NCBI RefSeq assembly: GCF_007570835.1
Contig: NZ_SUNC01000001.1
Location: forward strand, 62,001-126,000
Reading direction: 5' to 3'
DNA length: 64,000 bases
Source: Croceicoccus sediminis
Lineage (GTDB): Bacteria > Pseudomonadota > Alphaproteobacteria > Sphingomonadales > Sphingomonadaceae
Positions 8,648-16,369 of this stretch are shown one piece after another. Under the pieces are notes generated by a model. It had not been told where the DNA came from. It worked only from the letters and a program-made list of their open reading frames with translations, and ran no database searches. The translations under genes and the position numbers were made by a program. Positions within the stretch are counted from its first letter, which is position 1, and each line of letters opens with the position of its first letter.

Positions 8648-8948
8648 ATGCGCCACTCAATCGTGAGCGAACACATGTACCAGTCCTGACTGACGAAGCC
8701 TGCATGTGCACTCATGGTCTGAAGCCATGCGAGAGAGGCCCTGGGCCAGCCGCCAGTCTGCCGCAACCCGGCTTGCGCAGGCCCGAGTTGGCCCGGCCCT
8801 GTGGGCCGTTGGCCTGCCCGCGCCAGCCTGCCCAAGCGGGTTTCCCCTGTCGGGTGCGGAGACTGCCTCAAGCTGGCCCTGACGGGCTCTCGCTGGCGCA
8901 GCCATGAGCGGGTGCGTCAGCCTCACGCCAGTCAGGAGGACAATACCC
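8648..8948 (+). other. 301-bp GC-rich structured leader, no gene seen
   Basis: Non-coding stretch with many GGCC-rich short inverted repeats (for example GGCCC-TGT-GGGCC). CCTGAC (8878-8883) could pair with GTCAGG (8931-8936), which overlaps the ribosome site of the next gene. The overlapping CTGACG (8879-8884) could instead pair with CGTCAG (8915-8920). These are mutually exclusive pairings. Positions 8891-8903 (CGCTGGCGCAGCC) recur at 9932-9944 in the next leader. Confidence 0.4.
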
Positions 8949-9902
8949 ATGCACTCATCATTTTCTGAGCAACTTGCCGGCCTCGATCTTTCCGGTTTTT
9001 CGATTGGTCCTGCCCCGGTTTCCACCAATGATTTTCCGGTCCACGATGCGGTCGTCCAGACTCTCGAAGCAGTATGGTCCGATCTATTTGCGATGGTCGC
9101 TGGGACTGCGCTGGAGGCCGATGCCGAGGACCTCGGCTGGGCGTTCGTCAACATCTTCCACCGTTCCGCGACCCGCAAATCGACCGCAGTCGACCGCGCA
9201 ACCGACGAAGTCCGAGCGCTCCTGGCCACTGCAGATGGATCCGAAATTCATACCCATGAACTCGAGACCCAGGTTGAGCGTGCGCAGTGTGCCGAAGGTG
9301 CCATGATCGCCCTCGAAGAGATGCGCGAAGTGGCCGCTGCCCTCTATCTCAACGAATTCGGCTCCTCATGGAAGCCCGTGTCGAGTTCGCGCTTCAATCA
9401 CAGCGCCATGCTGACTTCCGCGCTTGTGGAGGGCCGCGAGTTCATCCGAGCCCGGTCCGAAGCCAAGCGTCGCGCCGCCATGCCAGAAGGAACGCCGGTA
9501 ATCTTTGCCGGTGGCCGCACACGCCATCCAAACGAGCAGGACGCGCTCACTTTCGCCAACAACGTCTGGGCTACTCTGGATAAGGTTCACGACCGGGTTC
9601 CTGACATGGTTCTTGTCCACGGCGGTGATTCCAAGGGCGTTGACCGTCTGGCATCTTCATGGGCGGAACGACGCAGTATCCCCCAAATCAGCTTCTCCCT
9701 CGACATGCGTCTGGGGGCTCGCGCAGGCTTCAAGCGCAACGAGCGTATGCTTTCGCTCGACCCCCGTTATGTCGTCGCCTTTCCCGGAAACGGGGTCCTG
9801 GAGCGCCTCGTCATCGAAGCCAAATCCCGTCGGATTACCGTCGTTGATCGCCGCGGTCCGCTTGGAACTTCTCCCAAGCGCGCGGCTCAGGATACCGACT
9901 GA
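8949..9902 (+). CDS. DUF2493 (SLOG/YspA-like) nucleotide-binding protein
   Basis: 317 aa. The C-terminal domain (about residues 180-300) has the Rossmann-like SLOG pattern: VIFAGGRTRHPN, then MVLVHGGDSKGVDRLASSWAERR and VVAFPGNG. This is the DUF2493 family related to DprA/TIR-adjacent SLOG proteins that bind nucleotides or nucleic acids. The N-terminal 170 residues are helical and specific to plasmid versions. The start at 8949 is supported by CAGGAGGA at 8933-8940. Found in accessory blocks of sphingomonad conjugative elements; the physiological role is unknown. Confidence 0.85.
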   Translation: MHSSFSEQLAGLDLSGFSIGPAPVSTNDFPVHDAVVQTLEAVWSDLFAMVAGTALEADAEDLGWAFVNIFHRSATRKSTAVDRATDEVRALLATADGSEIHTHELETQVERAQCAEGAMIALEEMREVAAALYLNEFGSSWKPVSSSRFNHSAMLTSALVEGREFIRARSEAKRRAAMPEGTPVIFAGGRTRHPNEQDALTFANNVWATLDKVHDRVPDMVLVHGGDSKGVDRLASSWAERRSIPQISFSLDMRLGARAGFKRNERMLSLDPRYVVAFPGNGVLERLVIEAKSRRITVVDRRGPLGTSPKRAAQDTD

Positions 9903-9915
9903 TGCGTCCGGCATC

Positions 9916-9940
9916 GCGCCAGCACCATCGGCGCTGGCGC
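9916..9940 (+). other. Leader hairpin before DUF6878 gene
   Basis: GCGCCAGC (9916-9923) pairs with GCTGGCGC (9933-9940) around a 9-nt loop. No T-run follows. It overlaps the 13-nt motif shared with the leader at 8891. Confidence 0.45.
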
Positions 9941-9974
9941 AGCCCGTCAGAGGAAAGAGATCGCCTGTTATCGT

Positions 9975-9998
9975 GGGCAAGACGATCGGTTCTTGCCC
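9975..9998 (+). other. Second leader hairpin before DUF6878 gene
   Basis: GGGCAAGA (9975-9982) pairs perfectly with TCTTGCCC (9991-9998) across an 8-nt loop. It ends 9 nt ahead of the ribosome site CAGGAGA and could affect mRNA stability or translation of the gene at 10020. Confidence 0.45.
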
Positions 9999-10019
9999 GC
10001 ACATTGCAGGAGAAATCTG

Positions 10020-10457
10020 ATGACTGATTTTCAGGCAATCATGGCGGACTTTGCTGTCCGCCAGGCCGAACGCGCGGCGCAGGCACAAAGTGAAATCCAG
10101 CAACTCAAGGCAGCTATCATTGCCCCGCTGCGCAATGCCGAAATTGTCCGCGTAGAAATCCGTTTCGATGGGTGCGGCGACAGCGGTGCGGTCGAAGAAT
10201 GCGTCTTCTATGACGCCGGCGGGGCGAGTGTTCCGTGTCCCGAAGTGACGATCGACCGTCCTGGAGAAGGCGGCGACCAGAGCCTCAATTCCGCCCTCGA
10301 GCAACTGACTTACCTTGCTCTCGAACGCCATCATCCCGGATGGGAAATCAATGATGGTGCCTGCGACGAACTGGTCATCGACGTGGCTACGCCGAAATTC
10401 GTTCTGGACTGCCAGCTGCGTTACACGGCGACCCACGACCATTCGACTGATCTCTAG
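10020..10457 (+). CDS. DUF6878 family protein
   Basis: 145 aa. Sequence style (MTDFQAIMADFAVRQAERAA, then VRVEIRFDGCGDSGAVEE and YDAGG) matches the DUF6878 family as I know it. The helical N-terminus is followed by an acidic beta-rich domain. Start at ATG 10020 with site CAGGAGA 12 nt upstream. The next gene starts 10 nt after its stop. No catalytic motif is evident; function unknown. This family travels with ArdC, DUF2493 and SSB in alphaproteobacterial conjugative elements. Confidence 0.8.
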   Translation: MTDFQAIMADFAVRQAERAAQAQSEIQQLKAAIIAPLRNAEIVRVEIRFDGCGDSGAVEECVFYDAGGASVPCPEVTIDRPGEGGDQSLNSALEQLTYLALERHHPGWEINDGACDELVIDVATPKFVLDCQLRYTATHDHSTDL

Positions 10458-10467
10458 GAGAAGTGCG

Positions 10468-10896
10468 ATGGCTCATTGCTATTATCACGCCCTATCGTCG
10501 GTCCGGAAATGGGGAGGGGTGGTGGAAGATTACCTGCCGCTCCACCAATGGTTTGACCAGTCGAAGGCGATCTTTGCTGATCCGCGGCACCGGGCCCTTC
10601 GACACCATGCTGAAGGCATTTTCATGCTCGAAACGCTGTTCGGGCCTACCATCGTCAACGCCGACAGCCGTGTCGTGCCCGTTCGCCTTGTAGGCGAGCA
10701 GCACGTCCGCGAGGACTTGGGCACGATTCCTTCCTTTGCGGATTGGGGGCGCCTCATCACGCCCCAAGACTGGATGTTGCGGGGCCATCGTCTGGACGAG
10801 CCTATGCCGCTTGGCACTGTGGAGACTGCTGCTGGCGGCGCGTTTTCAGGGGGGCTTTCGTCCGCTTCGGGAGGAGTGTCGGTAGTCGAGATATGA
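10468..10896 (+). CDS. DUF6915 family protein
   Basis: 142 aa. Begins MAHCYYHALSSVRKWGGVVE and contains HQWFDQSK and HHAEGIFMLETLFG, a His/Trp-rich pattern typical of DUF6915. Ribosome site TAGGAGAAG immediately before ATG 10468. The last 25 residues are Gly/Ser-rich and probably flexible. It lies 10 nt after the DUF6878 gene, so the two form one operon. The conserved histidines could bind metal, but no enzymatic role is known. Confidence 0.8.
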   Translation: MAHCYYHALSSVRKWGGVVEDYLPLHQWFDQSKAIFADPRHRALRHHAEGIFMLETLFGPTIVNADSRVVPVRLVGEQHVREDLGTIPSFADWGRLITPQDWMLRGHRLDEPMPLGTVETAAGGAFSGGLSSASGGVSVVEI

Positions 10897-11194
10897 CGTC
10901 GCCTTTGAAGGCAGGCGAGGTCAAGGGGTACGTCGCATCCCGATAATACGAAAGGTCATGGCTTGGCCTGGCAAGGCACTCGGGACCAACCCGGCCTGTA
11001 AGCAAACCTTTCCTGAAGCATCCCCGTCGAGACGCGCAACCCCGATCAGGTCCGGCCGAGTTGCCGGGCTGCGCCCGGCTGCCCGCACCACCCGAACCAG
11101 ATCGAGGTTTCCCTTCGGTGCGCTTCGCCGTGGCCGCTTCCTAGTCGGGTTTGCAGCCGGGATGGACCCGGAATGCTCGATCAGGAGAAAGACC
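10897..11194 (+). other. 298-bp leader upstream of ssb
   Basis: No coding gene seen. Contains a compact hairpin GCCGGGC-TGC-GCCCGGC (11063-11079). It ends in CAGGAGA ahead of the ssb start at 11195. No convincing promoter was recognised. Confidence 0.35.
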
Positions 11195-11584
11195 ATGACC
11201 AATCTCGTAATCCTCGTTGGCCGCATCGCCCGCGATCCCGAAACCCGCACGACCCAGGGCGGTACCAGCATCACCTCGATCTCGGTCGTCACCGACCGTC
11301 CCGCACGCAAGGACGGCAAGACCTACAAGGACGAAAACGGCTACACCGCCAAGGACAGCGAATTCCACCGCGTGACCTGCTTCAACGGGCTCGGCCAGAA
11401 CGTCGCCAAGTATTGCACCAAGGGCCAGCTCGTGACGGTCGAGGGGCGCATCCACTATACGCAGTGGGAAGACCAGGACGGCACCAAGCGCTACGGCTGC
11501 GAGATCATCGCCGACAAGGTGGACTTCCTCACCAAAGGCCGGGCGTCGAACAATGAGGGTGCGCCCGACATCGACGAGGACTGA
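11195..11584 (+). CDS. ssb: Single-stranded DNA-binding protein
   Basis: 129 aa with one OB-fold: MTNLVILVGRIARDPETRTT at the N-terminus, FHRVTCFNGLGQNVAKYCTKG in the middle, and VEGRIHYTQWEDQDG.KRYG.EIIAD after it. The tail is acidic (PDIDED) but short, and lacks the usual DDIPF tip of chromosomal SSB. It binds single-stranded DNA during transfer or replication. Plasmid SSBs can assist establishment alongside ArdC. Followed by an intrinsic terminator at 11603-11638. Confidence 0.95.
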   Translation: MTNLVILVGRIARDPETRTTQGGTSITSISVVTDRPARKDGKTYKDENGYTAKDSEFHRVTCFNGLGQNVAKYCTKGQLVTVEGRIHYTQWEDQDGTKRYGCEIIADKVDFLTKGRASNNEGAPDIDED

Positions 11585-11602
11585 GTTCCTCCCACAAACA
11601 AC

Positions 11603-11638
11603 AAGGCTCCGATGGTTCGCGCCATCGGGGCCTTTTTT
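11603..11638 (+). terminator. Rho-independent terminator after ssb
   Basis: Stem AAGGC-T-CCGATGG (11603-11615) with CCATCGG-G-GCCTT (about 11622-11634), loop TTCGCG, followed by a run of six T (11633-11638). A textbook intrinsic terminator 19 nt past the ssb stop. Confidence 0.88.
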
Positions 11639-11701
11639 CGTGCTCGCTGGCGTGAACGGCGGGGCGGGGCATCGAGCCCACACCCCGCCGCGGTTGAAGT
11701 G

Positions 11702-11932
11702 TCAGGCGGGGGAGAGCCGCTTGAGAGCATCGTCGATTCCGATGGTGAGCGATGCGCGGATGAGCTGCTTCAGTTGCGCCGGTTCGATCGTCTCGGCTCC
11801 GCATTCGAGAAGAACCTTGCCCAGTTCGCCGGCTGCTTCATCACGGAGCCTGGCCTCCTGTGCATCGAGTTCTTCGCGCTGTTCACGCAGTTTCTTGAGC
11901 GCATTCCGCGCGCTCGGTTTGGACCTGGCCAT
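11702..11932 (-). CDS. DUF6437 family small protein
   Basis: 76 aa. MARSKPSARNALKKLREQRE begins a charged helix-rich protein; the second half, IEPAQLKQLIRASLTIGIDDALKRL, matches the DUF6437 pattern. Start at 11932 follows AAAGGAC on the minus strand. Probably a small DNA- or protein-binding helical protein; function unknown. It is convergent with ssb, with the ssb terminator between them. Confidence 0.8.
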   Translation of the reverse strand: MARSKPSARNALKKLREQREELDAQEARLRDEAAGELGKVLLECGAETIEPAQLKQLIRASLTIGIDDALKRLSPA

Positions 11933-12118
11933 CAGATTGTCCTTTCGCTGGCCGTTGGTCCCCTCCACGCGCGACAGTGCCAGCATGGGGCCATGTAGGA
12001 AAACGGTATTTGCCGCGATGCCAGTGCTTTTCTCGCTGACGTTGGAGAGGTCTCTCTCGCAGAAAGACCAAGTGTGATGCGGGCTTTGGGGCCGCGTCAA
12101 GGACGACGGGGCCCCACC

Positions 12119-12146
12119 ATTTTTACCGGGCAAGCCCGGCAAAAAT
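12119..12146. terminator. Bidirectional intrinsic terminator
   Basis: ATTTTT (12119-12124) and CCGGG (12126-12130) pair with CCCGG (12135-12139) and AAAAAT (12141-12146) around CAAG. T-runs lie on the 3' side of the stem on the minus strand and A-runs on the plus strand, so it works best leftward. It separates the DUF6437 gene from the gene at 12259. Confidence 0.65.
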
Positions 12147-12220
12147 CGTTTCCCCCATCGCCGCTTCGCGGCCGCGCTATGCGCGGTCCCTGACCCGGCC
12201 CGTCACCCACATCCTCGCAG

Positions 12221-12250
12221 CTCCTGATGCGACGCATCGAACATCAGGAG
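12221..12250 (+). promoter_or_regulatory. Hairpin masking the ribosome site of the 78-aa gene
   Basis: CTCCTGATG (12221-12229) pairs perfectly with CATCAGGAG (12242-12250) around a 12-nt loop. The right arm contains most of the AGGAGG ribosome site (12246-12251) for the ATG at 12259. In the folded RNA the site is hidden, so translation would need melting (temperature, protein, or ribosome entry). Confidence 0.55.
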
Positions 12251-12258
12251 GAAAGATC

Positions 12259-12495
12259 ATGTACGCTTCACTGAATATCGCGCAGGGTTCATTCCAGGCA
12301 GATCAGGCAGCTTTCGTTGCCGCACTCGACAAGGCTCATGCCCGGTCCCTTCACAGCTACTTCACCCAATATGTCCTGACCGATGGTGAGGCAGGTTACA
12401 TCGCGGTCGATGAGGGCGATTACGGCGCACTGCCCAAGGCCATGCTGGACCGGGTCATCGACACAGTGCCAGGAAAGCTGAGCGATGAAATCTGA
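12259..12495 (+). CDS. Small hypothetical protein
   Basis: 78 aa, not recognised. Starts MYASLNIAQGSFQADQAAFV, contains LHSYFTQYVLTDGEAGYIAVDEGDY and ends in VPGKLSDEI. Acidic, no signal peptide or membrane segment. It has a strong ribosome site that is buried in a 9-bp hairpin. It stands alone downstream of a bidirectional terminator. Confidence 0.7.
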   Translation: MYASLNIAQGSFQADQAAFVAALDKAHARSLHSYFTQYVLTDGEAGYIAVDEGDYGALPKAMLDRVIDTVPGKLSDEI

Positions 12496-12597
12496 TGCCA
12501 CACACAAGGAGGAAGTCCGTCAGGGCTTCCTCCTATCTTTTTGCTCGGGTCCCGTATTGTCGCTCCCGGAGGCACCGCGCGAGCATTCCCTGCAGCA

Positions 12598-12792
12598 TCA
12601 GTCCTCGGCATCCGACGCATCGAATTTCTCGAGTCGATCGGGCATGTCGAGTACCTTCATGGCCGCTGCTGAAATGGCTTCTGCCTTCGTCGGAAAGGCT
12701 TCTGCCGAACTGATCGACACGCCGCTCGAATAGGTCACGGTTGCCTGGAAACCATTGCCTTTGGGTGTCGCGCTCAGTGTTACGTCCGCCAT
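12598..12792 (-). CDS. Small hypothetical protein, double-stranded-RNA-binding-like length
   Basis: 64 aa, MADVTLSATPKGNGFQATVT then EAFPTKAEAISAAAMKVLDM and an acidic tail. The beta-hairpin followed by a helix with regular alanines resembles small nucleic-acid-binding folds, but no motif proves this. Site GGGAG lies 7 nt upstream of the start. The opposite strand has no better candidate. Function unknown. Confidence 0.6.
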   Translation of the reverse strand: MADVTLSATPKGNGFQATVTYSSGVSISSAEAFPTKAEAISAAAMKVLDMPDRLEKFDASDAED

Positions 12793-12973
12793 AGCGATGC
12801 TCCCGGTGGGATGCCCGCGACACCATTCTTCCTGCCCGCGGACTCGATCGATCTTTTAACACAATTGGCAATCGAGCGGCATCGTCTTCATCCCTTGGAC
12901 TTGGGACTTCAAAACCGCCGATCCCGTGCTGGTGATGACACTGGGACCTACCCTCTAAGCTGGGGACAGAGGT

Positions 12974-12986
12974 GCACACCGTACGC
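12974..12986 (+). repeat. Left copy of 13-bp direct repeat, candidate attachment site
   Basis: GCACACCGTACGC, 74 nt before the first recombinase gene. An identical copy in the same orientation lies at 19062-19074, beyond the last cargo gene. The two bracket 6.1 kb with two tyrosine recombinases, as expected for att sites of an integrated unit. Confidence 0.5.
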
Positions 12987-13031
12987 CGCCACGCGGCAGA
13001 AAGAGATTGTTAAGCAATAGGTTACGTGAAG

Positions 13032-13055
13032 TTGTTCCTCTACAAAGAGGAGCAA
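13032..13055 (+). promoter_or_regulatory. Hairpin masking the recombinase ribosome site
   Basis: TTGTTCCTC (13032-13040) pairs with GAGGAGCAA (13047-13055) with one G-U pair and a TACAAA loop. The right arm holds GAGGAG, the ribosome site for ATG 13060. It may limit recombinase translation. Confidence 0.45.
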
Positions 13056-13059
13056 GTCA

Positions 13060-14316
13060 ATGCAAGCGAATGGCTATGTGCTACCAGCAAATGAGGCCCC
13101 GAATCATGCCCAGACCCGCTCCGGTGATGGGCGTGGGAGTAGTGAAAAGGCAATGCCGTCCAACCGGGTGCGGCTCAACGGCAATATCGTTCGGCGTAAA
13201 CCGGGCAAGCGTATCAGAGAGTATTGGGATGTTGATCTGCCGGGCTTTGGCCTTCGGGTAAATCCCGGCGGCAGGCGAACGTGGTTTGTCCTGTTCCGCC
13301 AGCGTGGCAAACTGCGGCGTTTGTCGCTCGGAACTTCCCGCGACATTTCACCTGCCACGGCCCGCCGCCTCGCGCGGGCGAAACTGGCCGAGGTGGCGCT
13401 CGATGGGCTGCCGACGCGCAAGAAGGCCCGCGCCGCGCAAAAGAGCGATGCGCCCCTGCTGCGCGATTACGCCGAACGCTTCTGGGCCGATTACGCGCGG
13501 CACTGGAAACCATCGACCCGAAAGCGCAACGAGAGCGCTATCTTCAAGGAAATTCTCGGGGCATTCGGCGACCGGCGGATTGACGGTCTGGCGAAGGGTG
13601 ACATCCTGTTCTGGCGCGACAGCTTTGTCGAACGCCCCGGCGTGTTCAACCGCACCCTGCCTGTGTTTTCCGTGATGATGGGATACGCGGAGCGACTTGG
13701 TCTGCGACCGCGTGGCTCCAATCCGTGCAAAGGCACGCCGCGTTACAAGCGTAAGCCGATGGAGCGGTTTCTCGCTAGCCATGAATATGCGCGACTTGCC
13801 ACGGCATTGCGGGACTATGAGGCGGAGCAACCGCTTTACGTCGCGGCGATCCGCCTGCTGGTCTACACCGGCGCGCGTTGCGGGGAGATCGAGCAACTGC
13901 GCTGGGAATGGGTGCAGGAACCACGCCTGATGCTGCCGGACAGCAAAACCGGCGCGAAGATCGTCTATCTCAACCGGCAAGCCATGGATGTGATTGCATC
14001 GCTCCCAGACCGGCAAGCAACCGGCCTGCTGTTTCCCTCGTTCCGCAATCCCGACAAGCCGATCACGCTCGGCATCCATTGGTCGAAAATCCGTAACCGC
14101 GCGGCCCTGCCGGATGTACGCCTACATGACCTGCGCCACAGCTTCGCGTCAGTCGCAATCCGCGACAACATCTCGCTGATGGTGATCGGCAAGTTGCTCG
14201 GGCACGCGCTGGCAGAAACGACGACCAGATATGCCCACTTGTCCGATGAGATCGTCGCCGATGCAGCGGAGCGCGTATCCGGCTCAATTGCCCGCCTGAT
14301 TGGAGTAGGGCAATGA
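13060..14316 (+). CDS. Tyrosine recombinase/integrase 1
   Basis: 418 aa. The N-terminal arm-type DNA-binding region (about residues 32-110) includes DVDLPGFGLRVNPGG and LGTSRDISPATARRLARAKLAEV. It is followed by a SAM-like core-binding domain and a catalytic domain: first Arg in TGARCGEIEQLRW (about 272), HDLRHSFAS (about 356-364), the later His in LLGHA, and the Tyr nucleophile in TTRYAHL (about 391). All catalytic residues are present. ATG 13060 has a strong site; an alternative ATG at 13153 begins exactly where family similarity begins. The gene overlaps integrase 2 by 4 nt. Integrates or excises DNA at att sites. Confidence 0.93.
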   Translation: MQANGYVLPANEAPNHAQTRSGDGRGSSEKAMPSNRVRLNGNIVRRKPGKRIREYWDVDLPGFGLRVNPGGRRTWFVLFRQRGKLRRLSLGTSRDISPATARRLARAKLAEVALDGLPTRKKARAAQKSDAPLLRDYAERFWADYARHWKPSTRKRNESAIFKEILGAFGDRRIDGLAKGDILFWRDSFVERPGVFNRTLPVFSVMMGYAERLGLRPRGSNPCKGTPRYKRKPMERFLASHEYARLATALRDYEAEQPLYVAAIRLLVYTGARCGEIEQLRWEWVQEPRLMLPDSKTGAKIVYLNRQAMDVIASLPDRQATGLLFPSFRNPDKPITLGIHWSKIRNRAALPDVRLHDLRHSFASVAIRDNISLMVIGKLLGHALAETTTRYAHLSDEIVADAAERVSGSIARLIGVGQ

Positions 14317-15554
14317 ACGCGCTGACCCTGCGGGGGATCGTCGCCGAGGAGCTGGGCAGCCTCAAACTCCATGTGATTGGCAAGTGCGGTGGCCTGGGCG
14401 AGCTGCGCAAGACGTGCTGGACCCGCGAACTGCCCGGCTTCGGGACGCGGCATTATGCCAGCGGGCGCAAGGTCTACATCGTCCAGGCACGGATGGAAGG
14501 GCGCACCCGAACGGTGACGATCGGCAACGCCAGGGTGCTGAGCCGTGCGCAGGCGATTGACGTGGCGCGCCGCGTGCTGCTCCGCGCCCAGACTGGCGAC
14601 AACCCGGCAGAGGAGCGCAAGCGCCTGCGCAAGGTTCCGTCCTATCGTGACTTCCTGAAGACCTATTGGGAGCGGGTATCGCCGAAGTGGAAGCCGTCCA
14701 CGCTCTACACCCACCGCTATTACAAGCGGAAATATCTCGACCGGGCCTTTGAAGGCCTGTTCCTTGATGAGATCGAGGAACGCCATGTGCAGGAATGGTT
14801 CAACCGGATTACCGACACCGGTGGTCCCGGTGCTGCCAATCGTTGCGGGGAAATCCTGAGGGCCATGTTCAACAAGGCTGAGGCTTGGGGCGTGCGGCCC
14901 GAAGGATCGAACCCCTGCCTCTACATCCGCAAGAACAAGGGGCGGAAGTGCGAGCGTTTCCTGTCCGATCAGGAGTTCAGGCGCATCGGCGAGGTGCTCG
15001 ACCGGTACCGCAAAACCTTCCCTCTGCATTGCGCGGCAATCAGCCTGTTGATCCTGACCGGCTGCCGCAAGTCGGAGATCACCTGTCTCAAATGGAGCGA
15101 GGTACGGGGGAGGCGCTTGCTGCTGACCGACAGCAAGACCGGCCCGCGCACGGTCTGGCTGGCGGAAGCGGCTGCAACCATCCTCCACGCGCTGCCGCGC
15201 CGTGAGAAGCAGCGGTATGTGTTCTGGAACCCGGCCACCCAGCGCCCGATCACGGACATCGGTAACCTATGGGGCAAGCTGCGTGACGAGGCGGGCCTAC
15301 CCGGCGTCCGCATCCACGATCTGCGGCACAGCTTTGCCAGCCACGCCGCCGCCCATTCGGAAACCCTGCCGATGATCGGCAAGTTGCTGGGACATGCCGA
15401 TGTGCGGACTACGACCCGATATGCTCACCTTGACGATGGGCATGTCATCGAGGCAGCCCAGCGGATCGGCGACCGGATCGAGCAGAACATGAGCGGCTCA
15501 TATTCATTGAGCCGTAACACTAAGTATGATAGTGGGCCGTTGCTGCATGACTGA
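14313..15554 (+). CDS. Tyrosine recombinase/integrase 2
   Basis: 413 aa, same domain order as the preceding gene and clearly related to it (for example ERFL.S..E, TTTRYAHL). Catalytic residues: Arg in TGCRKSEITCLKW (about 252), IHDLRHSFASHA (about 334-345), His in LLGHADV and Tyr in TTTRYAHLDD (about 370). It overlaps integrase 1 by ATGA and is overlapped at its end by the toxin gene, so all are translated together. Tandem recombinases may act as a heterodimer on asymmetrical sites; that is inference. Confidence 0.93.
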   Translation: MNALTLRGIVAEELGSLKLHVIGKCGGLGELRKTCWTRELPGFGTRHYASGRKVYIVQARMEGRTRTVTIGNARVLSRAQAIDVARRVLLRAQTGDNPAEERKRLRKVPSYRDFLKTYWERVSPKWKPSTLYTHRYYKRKYLDRAFEGLFLDEIEERHVQEWFNRITDTGGPGAANRCGEILRAMFNKAEAWGVRPEGSNPCLYIRKNKGRKCERFLSDQEFRRIGEVLDRYRKTFPLHCAAISLLILTGCRKSEITCLKWSEVRGRRLLLTDSKTGPRTVWLAEAAATILHALPRREKQRYVFWNPATQRPITDIGNLWGKLRDEAGLPGVRIHDLRHSFASHAAAHSETLPMIGKLLGHADVRTTTRYAHLDDGHVIEAAQRIGDRIEQNMSGSYSLSRNTKYDSGPLLHD

Positions 15555-15945
15555 GAGCCCGCGCATCCGCATCTACGCCAACCGCTGGTTCGCCAAGTTC
15601 GCGGCAAAGGAAAAGATCAGCGATGCAACGCTTGCTGATGCCGTGCATCGGGCCGAATCTGGCCTGATCGACGCCGATCTTGGCAGCGGTCTGATCAAGC
15701 AACGCATTGCGCGCCAGGGCGGAGGCAAATCGGGCGGCTATCGCTCGATCCTGATCTTCCGCTCGGGCGAGCGGGCCATATTCGTGTTCTCCTTCGCAAA
15801 GAGCGACAAGGCGAACCTGAGTGCGGCGGAACTGAAGGTCTATCGCAAGGCGGCCAGCATCATGCTGGAACTGGACGATGACCAGATCGAAACTGAAGTT
15901 GAAGCAGACCGATTGGTCGAGGTGAAAGACGATGAGCAAGGCTAA
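15547..15945 (+). CDS. RelE/ParE-superfamily (HigB-like) toxin
   Basis: 132 aa. MTESPRIRIYANRWFAKFAAKE at the N-terminus, GLIKQRIARQGGGKSGGYRSILIFRSGERAIFVF in the middle and AKSDKANLSAAELKVYRK near the end match the RelE-like toxins (often DUF4222/HigB-type) that act as mRNA interferases. The start overlaps the integrase 2 stop by 8 nt; the stop overlaps the antitoxin by 14 nt. The toxin-first order is typical of higBA. The C-terminal 30 residues are acidic. Toxin activity is family-based. Confidence 0.82.
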   Translation: MTESPRIRIYANRWFAKFAAKEKISDATLADAVHRAESGLIDADLGSGLIKQRIARQGGGKSGGYRSILIFRSGERAIFVFSFAKSDKANLSAAELKVYRKAASIMLELDDDQIETEVEADRLVEVKDDEQG

Positions 15946-16261
15946 GGCAAAGACCTACAAGAGCGAGGCGATGGCCGCCGTCCATGAGATGATGGAGGGC
16001 CTTCATGACGCGGGCAGCATCGACAAGCGCACCATGCGCGAGTTCGATGAGGCCTGCCTTGCGCCTGCGCCTGTTCTGTCGCCGGATGAGATCAAGGCTA
16101 TCCGCGAGGCGGAGCATGTCTCGCAGCCGGTTTTCGCGCGCTATCTCAACGTCTCGAAGAACCTCGTGTCGGACTGGGAACGCGGAGCGAAGAAGCCGGG
16201 AGGTCCCGCGCTGCGGCTCCTTTCGATCATCCAGCGCAGCGGGCTGGATGCGGTGGCATGA
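15932..16261 (+). CDS. HTH antitoxin (HigA-like)
   Basis: 109 aa. The C-terminal HTH_XRE domain (about residues 50-105) includes IKAIREAEHVSQPVFARYLNVS and VSDWERGAKKPGGPALRLL, the classical helix-turn-helix of HigA and related antitoxins. The N-terminal helical part (about 1-45) probably wraps the toxin. It overlaps the toxin gene and should both neutralise it and repress the operon. Together with the toxin it would stabilise the recombinase module. Confidence 0.88.
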   Translation: MSKAKAKTYKSEAMAAVHEMMEGLHDAGSIDKRTMREFDEACLAPAPVLSPDEIKAIREAEHVSQPVFARYLNVSKNLVSDWERGAKKPGGPALRLLSIIQRSGLDAVA

Positions 16262-16369
16262 CACAACATCGTGCATCCGTCGCTGTCGGATGACAGTCGA
16301 TCGCCCCTTCCGCACCGGTTGAAGTTTGGAATAATCACACTGTCCGAGTTCAATAGATGCGGAGTGGGT

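Noticed and set aside
12974-13059. tRNA or tmRNA attachment site next to the recombinases
   Set aside because: No cloverleaf or tRNA-like 3' end could be drawn near either copy of the 13-bp repeat.
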